Shown: one piece after another, positions 18,040 through 26,726 of the stretch
Layout of the letters: each line of letters begins with the position of its first letter
How positions within the stretch are numbered: position 1 is the stretch's first letter
Translations under genes and position numbers: made by a program
Assembly: GCF_000153725.1 (NCBI RefSeq)
Contig: NZ_DS022276.1
Location: 1,967,495 to 2,031,494 of the forward strand
DNA: 64,000 nucleotides
Direction: 5' to 3'
Origin: Salipiger bermudensis HTCC2601
GTDB lineage: Bacteria; Pseudomonadota; Alphaproteobacteria; Rhodobacterales; Rhodobacteraceae
Notes under the pieces: model-generated
Database searches by the model: none
Told to the model about the DNA's origin: nothing
Seen by the model: only the letters and a program-made list of their open reading frames with translations

Positions 18040-19692
18040 CTACCAGAGATCCCAGCGTCCGAAGCCGATCACCCAGATCGCGATCAGGGCATTGGCCACG
18101 GCATGGGCGATGATGGCATCGATCAGGCGGCCCCGCAGCCGTGTCATCAGGCTGAACAGGATGCCGGACAGGATCCCGGCCAACCATGCGCCGTGCAGCA
18201 TCCCGAAGGCCGTGGCGCTTCCCAGGACCGCGAAAGGTGTCAGGCGATCCTGTGCAACGGCCAGCCAGTCCGCCGAGATCAGCCTCCGTTGCAGATACCC
18301 TCGGAAGGCCAGTTCCTCGATGATCGGCACGATGATCACGCTGCCGATGACACGCAGGGCGATCCACAGCGCAAGAAGCACTGGCGGCAGTGCCGTAAGT
18401 GTCGCCGGGGCGGCCGCTTCGGCCGGCTCCGCAACTGGCGCAAGCGCGAGCCAGAACAGGAAGACGGCCGTCCCGCAAAGCCAAGGCGCGGCAGCCGCCA
18501 GAGTGATCGGCGCGGGCACCCGGCCGAGGCGTCCGATCGCATCCGCCAGCGGCGCGCGGTAGAGCACGAGTACCGCGCCGACAGCTGCGACGCGCAGGCC
18601 ATAGGCGAGCTCGCCCAGATGGCCGAAGGCGGCGCTGACCAGCGAGAGTGCAAGCCACACGAGGAACGGCAGGAGGTAGGCCGTGACCTCGAGACTGTCA
18701 TCGCGAAGCGACGGTGCCACGGGGAGATGGCGGGTCATCCAGGGCAGCCGCCGCAGGGTCGCAATGATGCCGAGGCTGATGCCGCAGAAGAAGACCCAGC
18801 CTGCCATCGAATGGAACGCGCCCTTCGCGAGTTGCGGGTCGATCCGGTCTCCGACCCAGAGCAGGATGGCGATGCGGGCGGCATTGGCCACGAAGGAGAT
18901 GGCAATCGCGGCGGGAAACACCAGCAGGGCTTGGGGGAAACGGTGCTCCTCGCGGAAGCGGTAGAGGTAGCCGGCGAGCAGCACGGTGATCATCGCCATG
19001 CCCTCGATGCCCGAGCAGGTGGCGCCGATATGCGCGCCGAAATCGCCAAGCTGGATGCCGGGCAGTGCCGGTTCGACGAGGACCGTGAAACCGGCCGCTT
19101 CCAGCATCGCAGTGACGAGGCGCAACGTCGGATCCGACAGCGCTCTCCAATAGGGAAGGATCTGGACGGCGGCGACGCCGGTGGCGGTGCCGAGCACTGC
19201 GGCGAGCGCCACGTGTGGACCGGCGGCGCGCAGGACAGCCTTCGTTGAGGCACCGAGCACCGCGATCACGAGGCTTGTCGGTACGCTCACCGCGACGCCC
19301 AGCCACAAGACAAGCAATGGCCAGCCGAGGTCCGCCGCCACGTCGGGCCGGGCAAGGATCAGGATCGTCAGGCCGGCAAACGCCGCATAGCTGGCGAAAT
19401 GGACAGAGAGGCTGCCGCCCGTGACCGGGCGCGTGCCGGCAAGCGCGGCGCGCATGCGGTCAGCGATGCTGCCGTCCCAAAGCACCGCGAAGGCGCCCAG
19501 TGCTGCAATCATGGCTCCGGCAAATCCGCTGCCAGCCCAGAGGAGGCCCTGCCACGAACTGGGCAGGGCCTCGACTGCGTCGATGTCGTGGCGCCAAGCC
19601 AAGACAAGGAACAGGCAGAGGTATTCGGCGATCAGAACCGCCGGAACGGTTGCAACACGAACGGTGGTTTGTCCGTGAGTTGCGACAGTCAT
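18040..19692 (-). CDS. Exosortase E fused to CPBP-family intramembrane protease (VPEID-CTERM system)
   Basis: A 550-residue polytopic membrane protein with two enzymatic halves. The N-terminal half carries the exosortase triad in family context: Cys226 in ATCSGIEGMAMI, Arg273 in NAARIAIL and His294 in GAFHSMAGW. Exosortases cleave and transfer proteins bearing a C-terminal PEP-CTERM-like signal. The C-terminal half is a CPBP (Abi/Rce1-like) protease: EELAFR with E459/E460/R464, then FGMLH with H500, and a final H530 in IIAHAVANA. This arrangement matches the family named 'exosortase E/protease, VPEID-CTERM system'. It lies 13 bases downstream of a gene whose product ends in a VPEIG-CTERM signal, so the two probably form an operon of enzyme and substrate. 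Confidence 0.9.
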   Translation of the reverse strand: MTVATHGQTTVRVATVPAVLIAEYLCLFLVLAWRHDIDAVEALPSSWQGLLWAGSGFAGAMIAALGAFAVLWDGSIADRMRAALAGTRPVTGGSLSVHFASYAAFAGLTILILARPDVAADLGWPLLVLWLGVAVSVPTSLVIAVLGASTKAVLRAAGPHVALAAVLGTATGVAAVQILPYWRALSDPTLRLVTAMLEAAGFTVLVEPALPGIQLGDFGAHIGATCSGIEGMAMITVLLAGYLYRFREEHRFPQALLVFPAAIAISFVANAARIAILLWVGDRIDPQLAKGAFHSMAGWVFFCGISLGIIATLRRLPWMTRHLPVAPSLRDDSLEVTAYLLPFLVWLALSLVSAAFGHLGELAYGLRVAAVGAVLVLYRAPLADAIGRLGRVPAPITLAAAAPWLCGTAVFLFWLALAPVAEPAEAAAPATLTALPPVLLALWIALRVIGSVIIVPIIEELAFRGYLQRRLISADWLAVAQDRLTPFAVLGSATAFGMLHGAWLAGILSGILFSLMTRLRGRLIDAIIAHAVANALIAIWVIGFGRWDLW

Positions 19693-19705
19693 GACAAGCG
19701 TGGGG

Positions 19706-19951
19706 TCAGGCCGAACGGCGCTTCCGTGCTGTCATCAGGACGAGGGCTCCAAGCACCAGTGCCACAGCGGCGGCGGCACCTTCTGCCCCGATCTCGGGGA
19801 CCGTGGCATTGGGGCAGAAGCTTGCGTTGCCCGGGTTGCAGGCGCTCGCGTTGGGAATGCCACCCTTGTCTGCCATAGCAAGCTGCGGGGTGGTGAAGAC
19901 GCAGACAAAAGCGATGGCTGCGGCGTTCAGAATAGTCTTTGTGTAAGTCAT
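19706..19951 (-). CDS. VPEID-CTERM-type sorted small protein (VPEIG variant)
   Basis: An 81-residue secreted protein, likely substrate of the adjacent exosortase. It has an N-terminal signal peptide (MTYTKTILNAAAIAFVCVF...AMA), a very short mature part of about 25 residues with two cysteines (ACNPGNASFCPNAT), then the sorting signal VPEIG, a hydrophobic Ala/Val/Leu helix and the basic tail TARKRRSA. This tripartite end is the hallmark of exosortase targets; the fifth residue is Gly rather than the Asp that names the family. The ATG at 19951 is chosen because the signal peptide begins there, although its ribosome binding site is weak and a GTG five codons upstream is possible. What the tiny mature domain does is unknown. 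Confidence 0.8.
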   Translation of the reverse strand: MTYTKTILNAAAIAFVCVFTTPQLAMADKGGIPNASACNPGNASFCPNATVPEIGAEGAAAAVALVLGALVLMTARKRRSA

Positions 19952-20113
19952 GCCTAAAGTTCTCACTACTGAGGAAACAAGTACCGGGGCTGAATGAAGT
20001 TGCCCGTCACGATTATGCCTTATTTCGTGAAGCGTCTCGCAGATAACTCGCTCGAGCATGGGGCAATTGGCCGAATTCCGCTCTTATCGAGGCAGGTTTA
20101 CACGGAATGCGTG

Positions 20114-20133
20114 TTTCCAAAAATTATTGGAAA
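20114..20133. promoter_or_regulatory. Perfect inverted repeat in AT-rich gap upstream of the VPEIG-CTERM gene
   Basis: TTTCCAA and TTGGAAA flank the spacer AAATTA. The element is about 160 bases upstream of the VPEIG gene start, in the only AT-rich stretch of this neighbourhood. It could be an operator or a terminator; function is inferred from symmetry only. The rest of 19952-20230 shows no gene. Confidence 0.4.
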
Positions 20134-20229
20134 GTCGCTAGTTGTCCCGAACTGAGACTCTTTGAATTCGCTTGCGAATCGGCCGATCGCCCTCCTGTGT
20201 CTGCAGAGGCGGAGCCGGCGCCTAGGGCT

Positions 20230-20440
20230 CGGGTTTGTCGGCGTCTCCGCAGGGCTGTCATGATGATAATGGCTTCGGGAACCAGAGCCATCCCGGCAGT
20301 CCGGCAATCGGCGGGCTCGCGGGCAGTCTGCTGCAGAACCGCTCGAGCCGGGGCATGTTGCGGTGGGCTGGCGCAAGGAGTCGCGCCCCGCAAGGAACAG
20401 CGCGAGATCATGGCCCCGGTCGGGCTTTCATGGAGCGTCC
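20230..20440 (-). pseudogene. Probable decayed second VPEIx-CTERM substrate gene
   Basis: Read on the minus strand, one frame gives ATCPGSSGSAADCP at about 20360-20320, resembling the intact neighbour's ACNPGNASFCP. A different frame then gives TAGMALVPEAIIIMTALRRRR ending near 20240, which aligns with the neighbour's hydrophobic helix and basic tail (VALVLGALVLMTARKRR). At the nucleotide level the segment over MTA is recognisably similar. The intervening VPEI pentapeptide is not intact and at least one frameshift separates the halves; a stop interrupts the would-be signal peptide. I read this as the remnant of a paralogous substrate gene in the same orientation. The resemblance is short, so this is tentative. 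Confidence 0.35.
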
Positions 20441-20535
20441 AGCTCCGCTGCTCATTACAAAGCAGACGTCCCGTAGCATGGGAACAGAGGTTTTGGGGAA
20501 GAGCATTAGCTCGTACGCTTTGTGAAAGCGTAAGT

Positions 20536-20629
20536 GAGAGGCTGGACAACGACCCAAGCGGGGCTCGTTACGGCTGCTTCCTTCCGGACCTGACCGGGTT
20601 GGCGAGGCGCCTGCCCGCGCCAACCTCTC
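20536..20629 (-). ncRNA. ffs: Signal recognition particle RNA, small bacterial type
   Basis: The minus strand contains GGTCAGGTCCGGAAGGAAGC, the diagnostic apical loop of bacterial 4.5S/SRP RNA with the GGAA tetraloop and the Ffh-binding symmetric loop. The ends close in a 10-bp terminal stem, GAGAGGTTGG with CCAGCCTCTC, giving about 94 bases. It forms the RNA core of the SRP with Ffh and targets nascent membrane proteins. It lies between the cyclic phosphodiesterase gene and the exosortase locus and has its own putative promoter. Confidence 0.93.
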
Positions 20630-20637
20630 GAGGGGTG

Positions 20638-20665
20638 ATCTAAGTGCTTTGTGACGGATTCGCAA
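20638..20665 (-). promoter_or_regulatory. Putative sigma-70 promoter of ffs
   Basis: On the minus strand TTGCGA (-35) and TTAGAT (-10) are separated by 16 bases, and the -10 box ends 8 bases before the first base of the terminal SRP stem. Four of six consensus bases are matched in each box; inferred, not proven. Confidence 0.5.
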
Positions 20666-20691
20666 CCCCGGCCCGAACTCTCGGGCCGGGG
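20666..20691 (-). terminator. GC-rich hairpin after the cyclic phosphodiesterase gene
   Basis: The perfect 11-bp stem CCCCGGCCCGA/TCGGGCCGGGG with a 4-base loop begins 8 bases past the stop codon of the upstream minus-strand gene. It lies just before the ffs promoter; the T run is poor. Confidence 0.65.
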
Positions 20692-20698
20692 ATGGTGA

Positions 20699-22675
20699 TC
20701 ACAAAGCGATGCGGAAGAGGACGAAGCCTGCGTCGGTGTCGCCGGCATCCTCGAGGCGCAACCCTGGCACGCTGTCGGCATAGGCGCGCGCAGCCGGCCC
20801 GGTCTCGAACAGCACCGTGGTGTCGGGCAGTGGCGCGAAGGACCAGTTGCCATCGGCGCTCGGGTTGATGGTGCCCTGATCGACGATGTAGCGCACGATG
20901 ACGTCGCGGTTGGTGTCGGGGCCCTCGAAGATGATGGTGTCGCCGGTGCCGGGGAAGCTGCCGCCGCCCGAGGCGCGGTAGTTGTTGGTGGCGATGACGA
21001 AGTCCATGTCCTCGGTGACCGGCGCGCCGTCGAAGGTGAGCTCGGTGATGCGGTTGGCGTCGGGGGCCACGACCGCGCCGTCGGAATCGAATTTCGACGG
21101 CTGCGACAGGTCGATCCGGTAGCTCACCCCGTCGATCACGTCGAAATTGTAGCTTGGGAAGTCGGGGTTCAGCAGCGTTGCGTCCTGTGCGCCGGGCTCG
21201 ATCCGGTTGAACATCCCCGCCGAACGTTCGAGCCAGTCCTTGAGCTGGGCGCCGGTCACCTTCACCGCGCGCACCGTGTTGGGGTAGAGGTAGAGATCGG
21301 CGACGTTCTTGATCGCGATGTCGCCCTCGGGCACGTCGGTGTAATACTCCGGCCCGCCGCGGCCGCCGGCCTTGAACGGCGCTGCCGCCGAGAGGATCGG
21401 CAGACCCTCGTGCTCGGTGCCCTGAAGCATCTGCTCGATATACCAAGTCTGCGCGTTCGACACGATCTGCACCGACGGGTCATCCGCCACCAGCGCGAAG
21501 TAACTGTAGAGCGGCGCCGAGGTCTTGCCCACGGCGCGGCGCACATAGGCCAGCGTTTCCTCATGCGCCTGTTCGACAGAGGCCACGACCTCGGGCGCGT
21601 CCTCGACCAGCGCGGTGACCGAGCGGTCCTCGTTGCGCTGGGCGATGGGCCGGGCCTCGGTGGTCGAGGAGACCACGCGCCAGCCGTTGCCGTCGCGTTC
21701 GAGCAGCAGGTCGATGAGGCCCATATGCGAGCCCCAGAAGCCGCCCATGACCGCGGGCTTGCCGTGGATCGTGCCGGCCCCGGCATCGACGGCGGCGAAA
21801 TCGGCATAGGTGGGCGAGGGGAAGACGAGGTGGCTGTGCCCGGTCATCACCGCGTCGATGCCGCCAACACCCGCGAGCGGCACCGAGGCGTTCTCCATGC
21901 CGTCCTCGTGATTGGCCGAACCGATGCCGGAATGGCTCAGCGCGATGACGATGTCGGCACCCTCCTCGACGATCTGCGGCACCCAGGCGCGGGCGGTCTC
22001 GACGATGTCGCGGGCCTGAACGTTGCCCTCGAGATGCTTGCGGTCCCAGTTCATCACCTGCGGCGGCGTGAAGCCGATCACGCCGACCCTGATCGGGTGG
22101 CTGTTGCCGGCCCCGTCGGTGAGCTGGCGCTCGAGGATGACATAGGGCTTGTAGAGCGTCTCGTCCTCGCGCGGGTTGGCGCCGAGGCTCTTCGAGACAT
22201 TGGCCAGCACCACGGGGAACTGCGCCCCGGCGGTGGATTTCATCAGGAACTCGAGCCCGTAGTTGAACTCGTGGTTGCCGATGGTGGCGGCATCGAAGCC
22301 CACGGCGTTCATCGCGTCGATCACCGGGTGGGTGTCGCCCTCCTTCATGCCGCGCTCGTAGGCGACATAATCGCCCATCGGGTTGCCCTGCAGGAAGTCG
22401 CCATTGTCGAGCAGCATGGAGTTGGTCGCCTCGGCGCGCACGCCGTTGATCAGCGTGGCGGTCCGCGACAGGCCGACCGTGTCGACCGGTTTATCGGAAT
22501 AATAGTCGTAGGGCATCACGTGCACGTGCAGGTCGGTGGTTTCCATGATCCGCAGATGCGCCTGGTTGGCTGCGGCTCGGGCGGAATATGGGTGCAGTGC
22601 AATCAAGGCAGAGCCCGCGGCTGTGCCCGCCAGGAACGAACGGCGGGTGAGTTCGGAAGGTTGGAAACGGGACAT
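20699..22675 (-). CDS. cpdB: 2',3'-cyclic-nucleotide 2'-phosphodiesterase/3'-nucleotidase, Tat-exported
   Basis: A 658-residue periplasmic enzyme that releases nucleosides and phosphate from RNA breakdown products. The N-terminus carries a twin-arginine signal ([18 protein letters not shown]). The metallophosphatase domain shows [33 protein letters not shown] and a later GHSHLVFP metal-ligand motif. The C-terminal 5'-nucleotidase domain binds substrate ([16 protein letters not shown]). The start ATG has AGGAGA 7 bases upstream. The family in E. coli is Sec-exported, so the Tat signal is a lineage trait. It is monocistronic, with a hairpin after the stop. Confidence 0.92.
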   Translation of the reverse strand: MSRFQPSELTRRSFLAGTAAGSALIALHPYSARAAANQAHLRIMETTDLHVHVMPYDYYSDKPVDTVGLSRTATLINGVRAEATNSMLLDNGDFLQGNPMGDYVAYERGMKEGDTHPVIDAMNAVGFDAATIGNHEFNYGLEFLMKSTAGAQFPVVLANVSKSLGANPREDETLYKPYVILERQLTDGAGNSHPIRVGVIGFTPPQVMNWDRKHLEGNVQARDIVETARAWVPQIVEEGADIVIALSHSGIGSANHEDGMENASVPLAGVGGIDAVMTGHSHLVFPSPTYADFAAVDAGAGTIHGKPAVMGGFWGSHMGLIDLLLERDGNGWRVVSSTTEARPIAQRNEDRSVTALVEDAPEVVASVEQAHEETLAYVRRAVGKTSAPLYSYFALVADDPSVQIVSNAQTWYIEQMLQGTEHEGLPILSAAAPFKAGGRGGPEYYTDVPEGDIAIKNVADLYLYPNTVRAVKVTGAQLKDWLERSAGMFNRIEPGAQDATLLNPDFPSYNFDVIDGVSYRIDLSQPSKFDSDGAVVAPDANRITELTFDGAPVTEDMDFVIATNNYRASGGGSFPGTGDTIIFEGPDTNRDVIVRYIVDQGTINPSADGNWSFAPLPDTTVLFETGPAARAYADSVPGLRLEDAGDTDAGFVLFRIAL

Positions 22676-22921
22676 GAGGGCTCTCCTGCTGGTGCGATTC
22701 GCTCTTAGTCCAGTTTTCCAACACCAAGATCACACGAGAAGACAAAACGCCCGGACTCAACCTTCGGGAGAGGCTTCCGTTGGGGAAACGGTCTCGGGAA
22801 ACAGGTTTGCCACGTCGCGGCGGGCATGTCATGGGATTCCATGGGCCGATTGGCTCGATCGGACGGGTTTGCCATGGGAACCCTTGGGCCGGCGCGACGC
22901 AGAACAGGGGGCAGGGCGAAC

Positions 22922-23881
22922 ATGAGACATGCGGAAGAGGTGACATTCGGCGGATCCGGGCTCGACCGTGCGGCAGAGCTGCGCGGCGACATTCCGGCGT
23001 TGGCGGCGCTGATGCAGGCCCCCGAGACGCGCACGATCCTGCTCTGGCGCGGCAAGGTGCTGATGTTGCAGGACGGATCAGGCCTCTGCCGGTTGCCGCT
23101 CGATCACCCGGTGCTGGCGGAGGCGCGCGGCGAGCCGCTGTTCCTTGGTCGCGAAGACAGCGGTGCCATCTTCTCCCATGACATCTCGGGCTGGGAGCCG
23201 GAGGGCGAGGCGCCCGGCGAGGGCGGCTTCCTCGACAGCACCGAGCAGGCCCACCCGGCCTGTCCGGGGGCGCATTTCGTCGAGCTGCGGGCGCTGCTGA
23301 CCCAGCTCACCCCGCGCGATGCCGAGCTTGGCGCCACCGCCCGCGCGCTCTTTGGCTGGCACCAGAGCCACGGCTTCTGCGCCCGCTGCGGCACCAAGAG
23401 CGATGTGTTCATGGCTGGCTGGCAGCGCATCTGCCCGTCCTGCGGTGCCCATCATTTCCCACGCACCGATCCGGTGGTGATCATGCTGATCACCCGCGGC
23501 AATGCCTGCCTGCTGGGCCGCTCTCCGGGCTGGCCGGAGGGGATGTTCTCGTGCCTCGCGGGCTTCGTGGAGCCGGGCGAGACGCTGGAGGCTGCGGTGC
23601 GCCGCGAGGTGGTCGAGGAGGCCGGCATCAAGGTCGGCGCGGTGCGCTACCTGGCCAGCCAGCCTTGGCCGTTCCCGGCGTCGCTGATGATCGGCTGCCA
23701 TGGCGCGGCCGAGAGCGACGAGATCGAGATCGACCCGAACGAGATCGAGACCGCGCGCTGGGTCAGCCGCGAGGAACTGGCCGCCGCCTTCGACGGCTCG
23801 AACCCGGGCCTGCAGCCTGCAAGGCGCGGCTCGATCGCGAATTTCCTCCTGCGCAACTGGCTTGCGGACCGTCTGGATTGA
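22922..23881 (+). CDS. nudC: NAD(+)/NADH pyrophosphatase NudC
   Basis: A 319-residue Nudix hydrolase that splits NADH and can remove NAD caps from RNA 5' ends. The zinc-ribbon cysteines C153, C156, C171 and C174 precede the Nudix box G214-x5-E220-x7-REVVEEAGI (ending at 236), followed by the NudC-specific SQPWPFPAS motif at 246. The ATG at 22922 is preferred over an upstream in-frame ATG at 22826 because the family domain begins soon after it and a purine-rich AGGGCGAAC precedes it. The SRPBCC gene follows 50 bases downstream and may be cotranscribed. Confidence 0.93.
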   Translation: MRHAEEVTFGGSGLDRAAELRGDIPALAALMQAPETRTILLWRGKVLMLQDGSGLCRLPLDHPVLAEARGEPLFLGREDSGAIFSHDISGWEPEGEAPGEGGFLDSTEQAHPACPGAHFVELRALLTQLTPRDAELGATARALFGWHQSHGFCARCGTKSDVFMAGWQRICPSCGAHHFPRTDPVVIMLITRGNACLLGRSPGWPEGMFSCLAGFVEPGETLEAAVRREVVEEAGIKVGAVRYLASQPWPFPASLMIGCHGAAESDEIEIDPNEIETARWVSREELAAAFDGSNPGLQPARRGSIANFLLRNWLADRLD

Positions 23882-23931
23882 GGCAAGACTGACCGCCAAC
23901 ACACCCACGGACAGAACGGGGCAGAGAGCAG

Positions 23932-24402
23932 ATGGAATTCACCACCCGCGAGGACATCGAGGCGCCGCTCGAGCAGGTCTTTGCACAGGCCACCAATTTC
24001 GAGCAGATCGAGCGCCAGATCATGCGCCGCAGCATCGACGTGCGCCGCACCTCCGAGGGCGGGGCCGGCACGGCCCGTGGCATGAGCTGGCAGGCCACGT
24101 TCGGCTTCCGTGGCAAGACCCGCACCACCGATGTCACGCTGACGGAATACGATCCGCCCAATGCGCTCAGCTATCACGCCGTGTCTGGCGGGCTGGAGAT
24201 CGTGACGCAGATCGACTTCGTGGCGCTGTCGCGCAGCCGGACCCGCGTCGGGATGAAGGTCGAGCTGCTGCCCAAGACGCTGTCGGCGCGGTTGATGGTG
24301 CAGTCGATGAAGCTCGGAAAGTCGGGCATCGAAAAGCGCTTCCGGGTGAAGATGGCAGAGTACGCCAAGGAACTCGAGGACCGGCTCAAGCGCGCCTCCT
24401 GA
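23932..24402 (+). CDS. SRPBCC-family (START-like) protein
   Basis: A 156-residue protein with the helix-grip fold pattern of the polyketide cyclase/dehydrase group: N-terminal MEFTTREDIEAPLEQVFAQ, central beta strands and a long C-terminal amphipathic helix ending KELEDRLKRAS. Such proteins bind a hydrophobic ligand in a deep pocket; neither ligand nor pathway can be inferred. The ATG is preceded by AGAGAGCAG. It lies directly downstream of nudC and converges with ynjD, with only 7 bases between stop codons. Confidence 0.7.
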   Translation: MEFTTREDIEAPLEQVFAQATNFEQIERQIMRRSIDVRRTSEGGAGTARGMSWQATFGFRGKTRTTDVTLTEYDPPNALSYHAVSGGLEIVTQIDFVALSRSRTRVGMKVELLPKTLSARLMVQSMKLGKSGIEKRFRVKMAEYAKELEDRLKRAS

Positions 24403-24409
24403 TGAGGTT

Positions 24410-25048
24410 CTAGGCGCCGAGCTCGATCACCGCACCGCCTGCGGCGCAGGCATCCTCGCGGTCGTGGGTCACCAGAAGCACCGGCAGGCGCTGGGCTTTG
24501 GCGCGGGCGAAGACCAGCTCGCGGATCTGGCCGCGCCGCGCCGCATCCAGACGTGAGAACGGCTCGTCGAGCAGCAGCGCGCGGGGGTCGGCCAGCAGCG
24601 TGCGCATCAGCGCCACGCGGGCCTTCTGCCCGCCCGAGAGCGTCGCTGGATCGCGCGACGCAAAGCCCTCCAGACCGATCTGCTGCAACGCGCTGTCGAT
24701 GCGCTTGCGCCGTGCCGCGCGGCCGCGCAGCGAGGGCGTCAGCCCGAAGGCGAGATTGCCGCCGACCGAGAGATGCGGGAACAGCAGCTCGTCCTGAAAC
24801 AGGATGCCGATGCGTCGCCGTTCGGTGGGCAGGGCGGTGACGTCCTCACCGTCGAGCAGGATGCGCCCCGAAAGCGCGAAGGCCGGATCGAGCGCACCGG
24901 TGATCGCGGCCAGCAGCGTCGACTTGCCCGAGCCGGACGGGCCCATCACGGTGAGCACTTCGCCGGGCGCCACATGCGCGTCGAGCGCCACCATGCAGCG
25001 CCCGCCAAGGCGGATCTCGAGCGTGTCGAGCCTCAGCCCGTCAGCCAT
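24410..25048 (-). CDS. ynjD: ABC transporter ATP-binding protein, YnjD type
   Basis: A 212-residue ATPase subunit. Walker A GPSGSGKST is at residues 36-44, the Q loop lies in ILFQDELLFPHLSV, the signature is LSGGQKARVAL, Walker B is ALLLDEP and the switch is THDREDA. The order binding protein, double permease, ATPase matches the E. coli ynjBCD cluster. That transporter is uncharacterised, with distant similarity to thiamine and ferric-iron importers. The gene overlaps the 3' end of ynjC by 8 bases, implying coupled translation. It is the last gene of the operon. Confidence 0.82.
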   Translation of the reverse strand: MADGLRLDTLEIRLGGRCMVALDAHVAPGEVLTVMGPSGSGKSTLLAAITGALDPAFALSGRILLDGEDVTALPTERRRIGILFQDELLFPHLSVGGNLAFGLTPSLRGRAARRKRIDSALQQIGLEGFASRDPATLSGGQKARVALMRTLLADPRALLLDEPFSRLDAARRGQIRELVFARAKAQRLPVLLVTHDREDACAAGGAVIELGA

Positions 25049-26723
25049 GTTTCAGTCCTTTCCGATTGCGCCAGACCAGCGCCGGGATCAGCAGCGCCAG
25101 CGCGAAGGGCAGGAAGGCGGCGGCAGTCTGTGCCAACGCGGTGACCCCGATCACCCGCCGCGCCCCGCCGGAGGCCAGCGCCACCGCCTCGGTGGTCAGC
25201 GTCTGGACCCGCCCGCCACCAAGCAGCAGCGTCGGCAGGAATTGCCCGACCGAGACCGCGCAGCCCACCGCCATGGCGGTCAGCATCGGGCGCAGCAGCA
25301 TCGGCAGGCGCAGGCGCCAGAACACCCGCGCCGGGCTGGCCCCTAGCGCGTGGCCCACGATGGCGTTGCGCCGATCCCAGCCGCGATAGGGATCGGCCAG
25401 CGACAGGAACACGTAGGGCAGGACAAAGATCACATGCGCCGCGATCACCGCCGTGATCGTGCCATCGACCCCGCCCACCAGCGCGAGGATCTGCAACCCC
25501 GGCAGGAAGGCGATCTGGGGCACGATGAGCGGCAGGTAAAGCAGCCACAGCGCCCGCGCCGAGGGCCGCAAGCCAAAGCGGTGCTCCGCCTCGAGGCAGG
25601 CCAGCACCAGCGCGAGCGCCACCCCGGTGGCGACCAGCGCGATCAGCGCTGTGTCTGCGGCGGGTGAGAGCAGCTGCGGCCCCTGCTTCATCCAGCTCTT
25701 CGCGGTGAATGCGTCGGGCAGCAGCGCCGGAAAGCCCCAGAACCCGGCCACCGACCAGACGCCGAGCGCCGTGAGGCCGAGGATGATCGCCAGCGCCGAG
25801 AGCGCGCCCGCCCCGAAGGAGAGCGCGCGCAGCGGCGCATCGTGCCGGGCGCGTCCGCCGGCCTCGATCCAGGCCCGCCCGATCCGCGCCACTGCCATCT
25901 CGCCCAACCGCCAGAGCCCCAGCGCGCCCAGCGTCAGCACCAGTTGCAGCAATGCCCCGGCCGCAGCGCGCAGGCGCAGGGCGAGATCGGGATCGTTCAT
26001 CCAGCGCAGCACCTGCACGGCCAGCGTCGGAGGCGTGTTCGGTCCGAGGATCAGCGCCACGTCGACCACGCTCATGGAGAAGGCCAGCACCGCGTAGACC
26101 GGCAGGCGGATTTGCGGGTAGAGCCTCGGAAACACGGTCTTGAGCCAGCCGGCGCTGCGCCCGTAGCCCAGGCTGCGCGCGGTGGCGAGGCTCTGGCCCG
26201 GGCGCAGCGCGGGCAGGGCGGCCAGCGTCATCAGCAGCAGGAAGGGCAGCTCCTTCACCACCAGCCCGGCGATCAGCGAGAGCCCCCATGGGTCCTGAAG
26301 GATCAGCAGATCGGGCGGACGCTCCCAACCCAGCAGCTGCGCCAGCGCGCGGGCGATCCAGCCCGAGGGCGCGATCAGAAAGGCAAGGCCGAAGGCTGCG
26401 GCGGCGTGCGGCACCGACAGGAGCGGCGAGAGCGCGCGCTCGAGCCAGCGAAAGGCGCGGGTGCCCTGCCAGCCGGCGCAGATCAGCATGGTGAGCGCCA
26501 GTGCCAACAGTGTCGAGCCGAGCCCGGTAGCAAGGCTCAGCGCCACCGCACGCGGCAGCCCCGGCCAGGCGGCGAGCTCGGAAAATGGCATCAGCCCCGG
26601 CTCGACCCGCCCCAGCGCCGGCATGATGCCGAAGGCGGGCAGAAGCGTGCCCGCCAGCCCGGCGAGCACCGGGCCGAGCATCACCAGCAGCGTCAGGGCC
26701 GGGGCGCGCCGCAGCAGGGACAT
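25041..26723 (-). CDS. ynjC: ABC transporter double permease, YnjC type
   Basis: A 560-residue inner-membrane protein made of two fused permease units, about residues 1-260 and 300-560, each with around six membrane helices and a cytoplasmic EAA-like loop (LATARSLGYGRSAGWLK in the first, IVGHALGASPARVFWR in the second). Duplicated permeases of this length are typical of the ThiP/FbpB/YnjC branch. It starts at ATG 26723, 3 bases after the binding-protein stop, and overlaps the ATPase gene. A large antisense or out-of-frame reading on the same strand covers the region but has no family features. Confidence 0.85.
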   Translation of the reverse strand: MSLLRRAPALTLLVMLGPVLAGLAGTLLPAFGIMPALGRVEPGLMPFSELAAWPGLPRAVALSLATGLGSTLLALALTMLICAGWQGTRAFRWLERALSPLLSVPHAAAAFGLAFLIAPSGWIARALAQLLGWERPPDLLILQDPWGLSLIAGLVVKELPFLLLMTLAALPALRPGQSLATARSLGYGRSAGWLKTVFPRLYPQIRLPVYAVLAFSMSVVDVALILGPNTPPTLAVQVLRWMNDPDLALRLRAAAGALLQLVLTLGALGLWRLGEMAVARIGRAWIEAGGRARHDAPLRALSFGAGALSALAIILGLTALGVWSVAGFWGFPALLPDAFTAKSWMKQGPQLLSPAADTALIALVATGVALALVLACLEAEHRFGLRPSARALWLLYLPLIVPQIAFLPGLQILALVGGVDGTITAVIAAHVIFVLPYVFLSLADPYRGWDRRNAIVGHALGASPARVFWRLRLPMLLRPMLTAMAVGCAVSVGQFLPTLLLGGGRVQTLTTEAVALASGGARRVIGVTALAQTAAAFLPFALALLIPALVWRNRKGLKHG

Positions 26724-26726
26724 GGA

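Noticed and set aside
20107-20643. 178-codon plus-strand frame covering the gap and SRP RNA
   Set aside because: It reads antisense through ffs, which is clearly identified, and has no family features.
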